DNA from: Candidatus Curtissbacteria bacterium RIFCSPLOWO2_01_FULL_37_9
GTDB lineage: Bacteria > Patescibacteriota > Microgenomatia > Curtissbacterales > GWA2-41-24
DNA: 6,517 nt
Assembly: GCA_001776425.1 (NCBI GenBank)
Contig: MFBN01000047.1
Coordinates: 2,256-8,772, forward strand
Direction of reading: 5' to 3'
A program made the position numbers and the translations under genes. Below, one piece after another: positions 1-6,325 of the stretch. Below the pieces are notes generated by a model, which was not told the origin of the DNA, made no database searches, and worked only from the letters and a program-made list of their open reading frames with translations. The stretch's first letter is position 1, and every line of letters begins with the position of its first letter.

Positions 1-575
1 AGAGACAAAACTGCTACCAATGGAAAAATAGCTAATGCTTGCAACTTTATGGTCACGGAAATCAAATAAATAATCAGAGCTAAAAGCTCTTTACCAAGAG
101 TTGCAAAAAATACAAAAGCTAATGACAACATGATGATTACAGAATCTATTTGGCCCCATACTGAAGTATTGTAAATAATCGCAGGATGAAGGAAGAAAAA
201 AGCCGCGGAAATTGTTGCCCATTTTTTAGATTTCAATTTTCTCGTAAATTTATAGATAATTACAGTTGATATAACTTCCGATGCAAAAACCGGCAATTTC
301 ACAATTAATTGTGAAATCCAATCGCTATTTTTGAAAAAATTCAGAATAAATCCAATTGGTTTCAATACATAATAATAAGTTGGCGGATAAGGTAGATAGT
401 CGCTTGGTAATGTTTCATACAGCTTCACAACTGAATTATGCGATAAAAAGTTTGCCCATATTACGAATGATTTTGCGTCGTTTGAATCTACAAAATTATT
501 TAAAATCACGCGAATAAATAAACCTATAATTATAATAAGCATTAAATTGTTGCTGCTTTTTAGAGTCCCAAGCAT
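1..575 (-). CDS. Gpi18-like GT-C mannosyltransferase-family membrane protein, N-terminal part
   Basis: An open frame of 191 codons from ATG 575 that runs off the window at position 1. After the first helix (about residues 11-28) it reads D30-SND33-AKSFVIWANFL, then LYE, then a DYLPYPPTYYYVL block (59-71). Further on come FFFLHPAIIYNTSVWGQIDS (126-145) and KLQALAIFPL (177-186). The set D-x-x-x-F-x-x-W-A, YPP-x-Y, P-x-x-x-x-N-x-S-x-WGQ-x-D and K-x-Q-A is the signature of the Gpi18-like mannosyltransferase group (COG5542) of GT-C enzymes, which transfer sugars from polyprenyl-phosphate donors on the outer membrane face. D33 and D144 are candidate functional acids. The start is five bases after the GT2 stop, without a strong ribosome binding site; a second ATG at codon 12 is possible but would cut into the first helix. 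That it transfers mannose specifically is not shown by the sequence. Confidence 0.82.
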   Translation of the reverse strand, partial: MLGTLKSSNNLMLIIIIGLFIRVILNNFVDSNDAKSFVIWANFLSHNSVVKLYETLPSDYLPYPPTYYYVLKPIGFILNFFKNSDWISQLIVKLPVFASEVISTVIIYKFTRKLKSKKWATISAAFFFLHPAIIYNTSVWGQIDSVIIMLSLAFVFFATLGKELLALIIYLISVTIKLQALAIFPLVAVLS

Positions 576-580
576 ATTTT

Positions 581-1438
581 CTATTTCGCTTTACTTTCAC
601 TAATATATGTATTTATCACCGATACAAAAACTCCAAAATCATAAACGATTTTGAAAACTAGAAAATTAAAATTAAAATTTATGACTGATTTAAAAGATCC
701 AACAATGAATGATATGGGTAAACTATAAAAAAATAGGGATTTTACCTTTCTCGGTAAATCCCCAGATATGAACTCATTTTTGCCAATCCATCTAGCCTGT
801 TGCCAAATTTCTAACAAGTTATCAGGGTTGGAGTGATAGTAAATAGCTCCAGGGGTTAACGTTGATTTTTTCCCTAGCTTCCTGGAAAGGCTCCAATCAT
901 CTGTATATTCTCCGTTTTCATCAAATCCACCAGCTTTTTCAAATTCACTTTTTAAAATTGCTCTAAATACGGGAGCTTTATCTGGGTAATTTTGTGGAAT
1001 CATTCTATCTCTGGGAAGATTTTTATTAATATTCCAACAAATCGACCAGATATTATTCGGATTTGAGACTATCTCATTTTTAGAGAATGTACCAATCGTT
1101 TTCATAGTAAGTATGGGTTTTATTAAATCCTGAATAAAATTTGTTCCGAAAGTCATATCAGCATCAACAAACACAAGGATTTCTCCTCTGGCTTTGTTAG
1201 CCCCTAGATTACGCGCAGATCCGGGACCATGGTGTTTTTGTTTAAACAGATGACAATTGAGTGTTAAGGATTGACGGTTTTTGATAATCTCAATTGTTTT
1301 GTCTGTTGAACCATCGTCTACGACGATTACTTCCAAAAGCTTATAAGATTGTTTGGCTAACGATTTTAAACAATTGCCTATAACTTTTTCTTCGTTATAA
1401 ACTGGGATAATTATAGAGACTTTTTTGAGTCGGTTCAT
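581..1438 (-). CDS. GT2-family glycosyltransferase with C-terminal membrane segments, 285 aa
   Basis: A classical GT-A enzyme. It has VSIIIPVYNEE (residues 7-17), VVDDGSTD (39-46), GPGSARNLG (71-79), the metal-binding FVDADM (D92, D94), GGFDE (170-174), TDDW at 179-182 standing in for the usual ED acceptor-base motif, and QARW (214-217), a form of the QxxRW-type motif of processive and related GT2 enzymes. After residue 230 come two hydrophobic stretches (about 233-249 and 259-279) that could anchor it to the inner membrane. ATG 1438 is chosen because it lies six residues before the first conserved strand, as in the family. A TTG at 1447 would add MIL and cannot be excluded; neither has a clear ribosome binding site. 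Either start lies inside the upstream GT-C gene, implying coupled translation. It ends in TAG, five bases before the next ATG. Substrate unknown. Confidence 0.9.
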   Translation of the reverse strand: MNRLKKVSIIIPVYNEEKVIGNCLKSLAKQSYKLLEVIVVDDGSTDKTIEIIKNRQSLTLNCHLFKQKHHGPGSARNLGANKARGEILVFVDADMTFGTNFIQDLIKPILTMKTIGTFSKNEIVSNPNNIWSICWNINKNLPRDRMIPQNYPDKAPVFRAILKSEFEKAGGFDENGEYTDDWSLSRKLGKKSTLTPGAIYYHSNPDNLLEIWQQARWIGKNEFISGDLPRKVKSLFFYSLPISFIVGSFKSVINFNFNFLVFKIVYDFGVFVSVINTYISESKAK

Positions 1439-2930
1439 CAAGATCAAAGACTATGAATTGGTCAATTTTAGTCATTTTATAATGTTGTTGTAAAATATCA
1501 ATCAAAACCTTGGGTGTATCACGGGAAGGAATTGCAACAATCACTTTGTATTCTTGAGGAAAATTTTTCTCTGAAATTATTTCATAATCAATTTGTCGAT
1601 CAGCATAATAACCAGTAAAGACTTCAAAATAACGTTTGAAATCCGGAGAAAGAACCAAGACTTTATCTCCAGATTGAGTTCTTTGATTGATAATTTTCCC
1701 TAAACTAACTCCATCTGTAAAGCCATTACTCAAAAGAAGAGCCGATTTAAAACTCTTTCTTTCTACAGATATTGTCACAACTAACATCAGAGCTAATAAG
1801 TATATAATAGCTGTAGGTAAGAATTTGAACTTTCTGACTATCACAAAAAACCCGAAGGCAGCAGCAATTGCCATAAATGGCCATAGATAAATAATCATGT
1901 AGTCGTGAATAAAAGCCATATTTCTAAAAACTAAATTGTGAGTTACCCCAAATATAGCAAGAATTACCAGAAGCTGAAATTTTTTCGAGTAATGTCTGGA
2001 TCTAAACTGAAATATCATCCAGACAAATGTTGCTAGTGTTAAGAGCAAAACCGGTCGAGTAAAATATACGGCAAGTAATCGTATTTGTTGTTTAAGGAAA
2101 TTGAAAGTAGTGTATCCTAAGGGTTGTTCTGCAAAATTTAAGCGATATAAAAATACGTCGATCAATCCCCCGCCGAATGGTTTTCCCGTTAACCAAATCA
2201 CATGAGCAATATGCAAACAAAACATTAAGAGACTAATAAGTGGAAATATTAAAGCCAGCCTGAATTTATTTTTATGTCTTGCAAAAATCATATAATGGAA
2301 AAAAAATAGAGGCGTTATATAATAACCCGGCCAATTTATTAGGTGTGAAAAAACTAAACTTAGTATTAATTTAAATAGATTCATTTGATTGTGATTCTCA
2401 AAATAATTAAAATAAAAAACTACTGATAACAATACGGGAGCAATTACCAAGACTTCCTGAACCGGCATTTTGCCAAAATATATAACTATTGGAAGAACTG
2501 TGGATATTGCAGAAGCTAAAATTGCAACTTGTTTATTAAAAAATTTAATTCCCATCCAGTAGATTAAAATAATAGTTCCTAAAGAAAAAATGAGTGGTAC
2601 AATTCTGGCAGACCACTCATAGATGCCAAAGATTTTAAAACTAAAAAAAATCAAGATCGGCAGCAGCGGTGGATAATGTGAAAAGTATCTAAAATTATCT
2701 GAACCTACATAGTCTATATTCATCACCGATCCGAATTTTGTTTGCCATAATCCATATTTAACAAAATTTCTTGCAAAATTTGAGTACCAAGCACCATTCC
2801 AATCATGGTGCCCGATGAAAGGTTTATCGAGATTAACTGAAAGTAATGCGGCAGCTAAAACTAATATAGTAATAACGAAGAAGTTTTCTTTTAGCTTTTT
2901 CAATAACGGATTTCCAGAAGATCTAGTCAT
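1395..2930 (-). CDS. Membrane GT-C glycosyltransferase (PMT_2/ArnT-like), 511 aa
   Basis: A polytopic membrane protein with a basic N-terminal stretch, a first helix at about residues 17-33, then an outer loop with H41-H42-D43-W44 and, further on, HYPPLLPIL (85-93). It continues GIYEWSARIVPLIFSL (residues 102-117), a pattern highly typical of the PMT_2 family (PF13231), membrane enzymes that take sugar from polyprenyl-phosphate donors. D43 is the likely catalytic acid after helix 1. About ten more helices run to roughly residue 388. A soluble tail (390-511) includes SGDKVLVLSPD and repeated short beta-strand-like stretches, as seen in many bacterial GT39-type proteins. ATG 2930 overlaps the GT4 stop (ATGA) and has an AGAGG site. 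The 3' end overlaps the next gene by about 44 bases in another frame. Family confidence is good; sugar and acceptor are unknown. Confidence 0.86.
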   Translation of the reverse strand: MTRSSGNPLLKKLKENFFVITILVLAAALLSVNLDKPFIGHHDWNGAWYSNFARNFVKYGLWQTKFGSVMNIDYVGSDNFRYFSHYPPLLPILIFFSFKIFGIYEWSARIVPLIFSLGTIILIYWMGIKFFNKQVAILASAISTVLPIVIYFGKMPVQEVLVIAPVLLSVVFYFNYFENHNQMNLFKLILSLVFSHLINWPGYYITPLFFFHYMIFARHKNKFRLALIFPLISLLMFCLHIAHVIWLTGKPFGGGLIDVFLYRLNFAEQPLGYTTFNFLKQQIRLLAVYFTRPVLLLTLATFVWMIFQFRSRHYSKKFQLLVILAIFGVTHNLVFRNMAFIHDYMIIYLWPFMAIAAAFGFFVIVRKFKFLPTAIIYLLALMLVVTISVERKSFKSALLLSNGFTDGVSLGKIINQRTQSGDKVLVLSPDFKRYFEVFTGYYADRQIDYEIISEKNFPQEYKVIVAIPSRDTPKVLIDILQQHYKMTKIDQFIVFDLDEPTQKSLYNYPSL

Positions 2931-4024
2931 CTATCCTCTAAAATCTCCTCTATTATATTTGAGTATTTCTCGGATATATTATTCCAGCTGAATTTAAGTG
3001 CTTGATTATAAGGTTTATTACGATAATTTGTTGATACAGCCAATACCAGATCTTCTGCATATTGATCAATATCTTCAGGATTAGTAAAAATTCCGGCATC
3101 ACCAATTATCTCTTGTCTCGATGAATCAAAAGTCGCAACAATCGGCAAGTTGCATGCCATGGCTTCAATGTATGCAGTTCCAAATGCTTCAGTTTTGGAC
3201 ACAAGCGTAAAAACCGAACCCACCCGATAATATTTGGCAATTTCTGCATGTGGTACTAAAAACCTTAAATACCTAGAACCCAAAAGTTTTTTGCCTAAAG
3301 CGTCAATATTACCCCTAGCTTCACCGTCCCCCAGAAGCAAAAGGCTCAGATTTTTTGTCCTGTCAACCGCTCTTATTGTCAAATCAATCCTTTTATAAAA
3401 ATCTAAAGCAGCTGCACAAACAACTATCGGAGTTTTAAGTTCAAGCTTAACAGGAGTAATTTTAGGATTAAATTTAAATAGATCAACTCCGTTTGGAATA
3501 AGAACTGTTTTTACCTCTGGCGCAAAACGGTTTGCCCATTTTTCTTCTGCTTTTGTTAACGCAACAAAAATGTCCGGCTTCCAAAATAAATTCCATGCAT
3601 CATCTCTACCAATGCCGGCTTGTGCTGAAATCAATATTTTAAAATTAAAAAGTTTTGAAAGCAAGCGATATATTGCAGTTTGCCAGCCACCATTCATGGG
3701 AATCACCAAGTCGTATTTTCCTCTTGTGACTTTGAACGCAGCCTTAAGGCTGAAAAGAAGGATTTTTAACGACCATCGGTCAAGATAAAATTTTCTTAAA
3801 AAATTATTCCCAAATTTAGATGTACTGCCAATACAGTTAAAATCGATTACTTTAAATTTATCTTTGCTGATTTTTGCCTTGCTATACCACAAATGGCTTT
3901 TGCCGCCCTGAAAAACTGTGACCTCATGTTTTTTGGCGAGTCTCCTGCCAAGTTCGTAAACATAAGTCTCAACACCTCTTTCAACAAAGCCCGAATAGAA
4001 ACTTAGAAAAGCAATTTTAGACAT
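2927..4024 (-). CDS. GT4-family glycosyltransferase (GT-B fold), 365 aa
   Basis: Predicted retaining glycosyltransferase using a nucleotide-sugar donor at the cytoplasmic membrane face. The N-terminal acceptor domain opens with KIAFLSFYSG and an ERGVET motif (residues 15-20), a form of the GG-x-E loop near the start of GT4 enzymes. The C-terminal donor domain (PF00534 type) has PNGVD at 177-181, a Lys/Arg pair at 211-212 (FYKRID), GDG at 232-234, and the E-x7-E signature, E279-AFGTAYI-E287, followed by EAMACNLPIVAT. All expected key positions are present and the length is typical, so the gene looks intact. ATG 4024 fits the family start. An in-frame TAG lies a few codons upstream with no other start between. 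There is no good ribosome binding site, so translation may depend on coupling to the short frame whose stop overlaps this start. The TGA stop overlaps the next gene's ATG. Sugar and acceptor are unknown. Confidence 0.92.
   Translation of the reverse strand: MSKIAFLSFYSGFVERGVETYVYELGRRLAKKHEVTVFQGGKSHLWYSKAKISKDKFKVIDFNCIGSTSKFGNNFLRKFYLDRWSLKILLFSLKAAFKVTRGKYDLVIPMNGGWQTAIYRLLSKLFNFKILISAQAGIGRDDAWNLFWKPDIFVALTKAEEKWANRFAPEVKTVLIPNGVDLFKFNPKITPVKLELKTPIVVCAAALDFYKRIDLTIRAVDRTKNLSLLLLGDGEARGNIDALGKKLLGSRYLRFLVPHAEIAKYYRVGSVFTLVSKTEAFGTAYIEAMACNLPIVATFDSSRQEIIGDAGIFTNPEDIDQYAEDLVLAVSTNYRNKPYNQALKFSWNNISEKYSNIIEEILEDR
2935..2939 (-). promoter_or_regulatory. Ribosome binding site (AGAGG) for the 511-aa GT-C gene
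   Basis: The minus strand reads AGAGG, four bases (ATAG), then ATG at 2930, within the last codons of the GT4 gene. The spacing is slightly short but acceptable. It supports the ATG that overlaps the GT4 stop. Confidence 0.45.
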
Positions 4025-4097
4025 TCTGGTAAGGTTTCTGCGGTACTCGTCCTACGGACTGCGGACCTAAAAAACTCAAAAATGCGATTTTCGCCAT
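4017..4097 (-). pseudogene. Remnant 5' end of a second GT4 gene, now a possible 26-aa leader peptide
   Basis: This frame starts with MAKIAFLSF, which matches the start of the following GT4 gene (MSKIAFLSF) at eight of nine residues. The 27 bases of the two copies differ mostly at silent third positions (ATC/ATT, GCA/GCT, TTG/CTA, TTT/TTC). This is therefore not a fresh duplication; each copy seems to have been kept as protein-coding for some time. After residue 9 the similarity stops at a GC-rich insert, and the frame closes at TAA 4017-4019, inside the first codons of the real GT4 gene. The two starts are in different frames (73 bases apart), so this is not simply a longer GT4 start. Either it is the stump of a deleted or interrupted paralogue, or a short coupled leader whose ribosomes re-initiate at ATG 4024. 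The duplication is seen directly; its origin is inferred. Confidence 0.6.
4033..4067 (-). repeat. GC-rich 35-base insert with short direct and inverted repeats
   Basis: About 63% GC (22 of 35 bases) in otherwise AT-rich DNA. On the minus strand it holds two near-identical heptamers side by side, TCCGCAG and TCCGTAG (4065-4052). CCGCAG occurs twice (4064-4059 and 4043-4038), and there is a small perfect hairpin, GTCC-GTA-GGAC (4059-4049). It begins exactly where the resemblance between the two MxKIAFLSF starts ends. It may be a copy of a dispersed short repeat or the footprint of an insertion. The four-base stem and lack of a T-run argue against a terminator. Confidence 0.45.
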
Positions 4098-4103
4098 TGT
4101 AAT

Positions 4104-5483
4104 TTACTTCCTTGCCTTAAGGTATAAGTCGTAATCGATTTGCGCAAAATTTACATAATTATTATCGATGTAGTCTGCAATATCATCTGGCCTGTACGAA
4201 CCTAATTCGTACTTTTTCCCCTCTAAGTACGGCTGGAAAATTATATACCTGGGTTTATTCTTTTCAAGGCTATCAGTCACCTTATTTTGCAAATTTTGAA
4301 CTTCTAAATACCACGGAAAATCATCTGCCCAGGGTTTGGACGGCACAGTACCTGAAAGGGGAAGCAGTTGGTCCGGGGCATTTTGAAGGTACACCGTTTC
4401 ATTTTCCTTAACTATTAAATCCATAACTCGAGCGTTTTTTAATACTTCCTGCTCAAAAAATCTGATTTCTTTGTGCCAATGGTTTTGAAAATAGCGGAAA
4501 GTGAAAAGACAAAGGAAAATTAGGGTTAAAAGAAAAACCACTTTTATCGTTACGGTTGATTTCTTAAGATGCTCAAAATTTGGCCCAAAGAAAATTGCTA
4601 TTGCGGCAAGCGCAGGAATTATGTGGAAGTAATCAAACCTTGGATAAGCAAACAAGATTAGCACCGCCGGTGTTACTAAAAACAGTATTTGAGATTTTCT
4701 AACCATGGTTGGTACTAAAAGAACAAATAGTGCAAGCACAACAAGCATTTGTTTTGCCGACGGCAAAAGTACATATCCCGGCATTTTGCTTGCTAAAAAA
4801 GCAGGGAAATAAAAGACCCAAAATGCGAAATTTGCCAAAGTTTCCTGCACAAAAAAGTAAAGGATGTGGAAGATTAATAAAGCGCAAAATGGCAAAACAG
4901 CTAAATAATGATTTTTGAGAAATTTAAAAACATCAAATTTATACTTCGAAAAACCAATTGTCAAAAACAATAGGGCAACCCAAAAAGCCTGCTGTTTCAT
5001 AAAAAAAGCAATAGTCACAAGTAAAAAGGAAAGGGAAAAATTGTATTTGAGAGTGTTCTTGGCTTTAGCATTTAAAAATTCATAGAAGAAGTACAAAGCC
5101 CACAAAATAAATGGGGTCTGCACCAAATCAAACCAAAAACCATTGACGCCAAATGGAACCGAAAAAACCGCAAAAAAAGCAACTGATGACAAAGCAAAAA
5201 GTTTATTTTTGAACACTTTTTGTGAAATTTTATATATCGAAAGATCGATAATTAAAATAATTACCCAAGTTAAAATCTGATACGGAGGCGGCAAGTATCC
5301 AAAAATTTTGGAAAAAATGGCCAAAAACCATGTCAATATCGGCGGATAAGGATTAATAATGTCCTGATAGAGCAGAAAGTTGTTGTTTAAAAGATACGGA
5401 TAAACAACCATTTCCGGCCAGAGGACAAAGCGGGTATTCATTAAAAAAATTAAATGTACCAAAAGCAACGCTATGATTATCAT
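4104..5483 (-). CDS. Membrane GT-C glycosyltransferase (GT39/ArnT/PMT-like), 459 aa
   Basis: A polytopic membrane protein with about ten hydrophobic segments up to roughly residue 330, followed by a soluble tail from about 359. After the first helix, the first outer loop carries W22-P-E24, then YQD41 and a PYPP motif (residues 45-48). An acidic residue after helix 1 plus a downstream (H/Y)PP motif is the hallmark of GT-C enzymes of the PMT/ArnT type, which use polyprenyl-phosphate-linked sugars on the outer face of the membrane. E24 or D41 is the inferred catalytic or metal-binding acid. The tail (ETVYLQNAPDQLLPLSG and onward) resembles the small alpha/beta domain often found at the end of these proteins. 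ATG 5483 overlaps the upstream TGA (ATGA). A TAG lies in frame just upstream with no other start between, so the start is firm, although no good ribosome binding site precedes it. The substrate is unknown. Confidence 0.8.
   Translation of the reverse strand: MIIIALLLVHLIFLMNTRFVLWPEMVVYPYLLNNNFLLYQDIINPYPPILTWFLAIFSKIFGYLPPPYQILTWVIILIIDLSIYKISQKVFKNKLFALSSVAFFAVFSVPFGVNGFWFDLVQTPFILWALYFFYEFLNAKAKNTLKYNFSLSFLLVTIAFFMKQQAFWVALLFLTIGFSKYKFDVFKFLKNHYLAVLPFCALLIFHILYFFVQETLANFAFWVFYFPAFLASKMPGYVLLPSAKQMLVVLALFVLLVPTMVRKSQILFLVTPAVLILFAYPRFDYFHIIPALAAIAIFFGPNFEHLKKSTVTIKVVFLLTLIFLCLFTFRYFQNHWHKEIRFFEQEVLKNARVMDLIVKENETVYLQNAPDQLLPLSGTVPSKPWADDFPWYLEVQNLQNKVTDSLEKNKPRYIIFQPYLEGKKYELGSYRPDDIADYIDNNYVNFAQIDYDLYLKARK
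4107..4112 (-). promoter_or_regulatory. Ribosome binding site (AGGAAG) for the short reading frame before the GT4 gene
   Basis: The minus strand reads AGGAAG, nine bases, then ATG at 4097. This is the best Shine-Dalgarno match in the junction. It serves the short frame at 4017-4097, not the ATG at 4024, which has no purine-rich site of its own. It may be the original ribosome binding site of a GT4 gene. Confidence 0.5.
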
Positions 5484-6325
5484 TTCGGGCTATAGAGGTT
5501 GAGAACCCTCCTGCGAGTCTCTTTAATCGGTGTTTGCACTAAAGAAACAAAAGACTCGAAATTCGATCTTTTTGTCCATGGCGATGTAACTATCTTTGGA
5601 AGTTTTTTATAAAAGACTTCCGGGTATTTGAAATTCTTGGAGAAAGACATACCAAGCTCCATTTTTGATTTCTTAAGCCTGTTCAAAACGCTCTTATCTC
5701 TCTCTCTAGTATCTGATCTTCTTAAGTAAGTGGTATGGAAATAGCGATTTTTCAAAAATAGCAGATGTTGGTCCCCATAATTTTGAATCGGTGTTTCATC
5801 TCTATCGCAATAAGCCTCGAGAGGGTAATCCCCTTTAATGTGAAGCCCAGGAATTGATCGTCTCATTACTCGAAGATTGGCCCAACCTTTGTAATCTTTT
5901 GGGGCAAAAGGCCAACGGTAGCGAATTGATTCCGGATGATAATGATAAACATCCCCTACTAGATTCCAAGTCCTGACAACTATCCCCCAGTCAGATTTAT
6001 CCGCATTTTTGATTTTTTTAACAAGTTCTTTTTTTGTTTGTTCCGGCCAAATTTCATCCCCATCCAAAATTAAAAACCACTCCGTTTCGGTTTTTTCAAG
6101 CTGCTCTCTCCTTAATCTTGTAAGTCCCTTAGCATCAACTTCTCCTTTCTCTTCAAAAGTAATCTTTTTGCTTTTTATGGTTTTTATAATATCGACAGTT
6201 TTGTCGGCAGATCCCGTATCATAAATCAATATCTCGCCAGCAATATCTAAAATAGAATTTATGGCAAACCATATCCACCGCCCTTCGTTTTTAATTACAC
6301 AATGAACCGTTAGATTGCTCTTCAT
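5480..6325 (-). CDS. GT2-family glycosyltransferase (GT-A fold), soluble, 281 aa
   Basis: Predicted cytoplasmic enzyme that transfers a sugar from a nucleotide-sugar donor. The N-terminus has the first GT-A beta strand (LTVHCVIKNEGRWI, residues 5-18), a pattern seen in 'nucleotide-diphospho-sugar transferase' GT2 proteins related to the SunS/WaaE-like group. Next come D36-T-G-S-x-D41, equivalent to the classical DDGSTD donor site, and the metal-binding DxD motif as LILDGDEIWP, with D88 and D90. The second half (about residues 110-230) is rich in Trp, His and Arg, ends in HTTYLRRSDTRERD, and probably forms the acceptor side. The last 50 residues are basic. No membrane helix or signal peptide is visible, and the length is normal for a single-domain GT2. 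ATG 6325 has a GGAG site six bases upstream and overlaps the flippase stop; its own TGA overlaps the next start. Donor and acceptor are unknown. Confidence 0.88.
   Translation of the reverse strand: MKSNLTVHCVIKNEGRWIWFAINSILDIAGEILIYDTGSADKTVDIIKTIKSKKITFEEKGEVDAKGLTRLRREQLEKTETEWFLILDGDEIWPEQTKKELVKKIKNADKSDWGIVVRTWNLVGDVYHYHPESIRYRWPFAPKDYKGWANLRVMRRSIPGLHIKGDYPLEAYCDRDETPIQNYGDQHLLFLKNRYFHTTYLRRSDTRERDKSVLNRLKKSKMELGMSFSKNFKYPEVFYKKLPKIVTSPWTKRSNFESFVSLVQTPIKETRRRVLNLYSPK

Noticed and set aside
76..90. Perfect inverted repeat AGAGCT-AAA-AGCTCT
   Set aside because: It lies inside the Gpi18-like coding sequence (K-E-L-L-A codons), has no T-run after it on either strand and no gene end nearby, so it is not a terminator. 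It is probably a chance result of codon choice.
1687..1890. Plus-strand open frame of 67 codons
   Set aside because: It lies wholly antisense to the 511-aa GT-C gene, has no recognisable domain, and is explained as a shadow frame. The same applies to plus-strand frames at 3570-3788, 4709-4918 and 6009-6224, and to the minus-strand frame at 4699-4887.
4077..4094. Hairpin GCGA-AAA-TCGC followed by five T residues on the minus strand, resembling a small terminator or attenuator
   Set aside because: The stem has only four pairs, partly A-T, and it falls on the conserved codons of the duplicated start, which explain it. Too weak to call, though it would be an attenuator in the right place if structure data supported it.
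4017..4103. Promoter for the GT4 half of the cluster in the only sizeable gap
   Set aside because: No convincing -35/-10 pair on the minus strand; the junction is filled by the short frame and the GC-rich insert.
5506..5512. Strong Shine-Dalgarno-like AGGAGGG on the minus strand upstream of the 459-aa GT-C gene
   Set aside because: It is 22 bases from ATG 5483, too far to serve it, and no other in-frame start fits between. It is explained by Arg-Arg-Arg-Val codons near the end of the GT2 gene.
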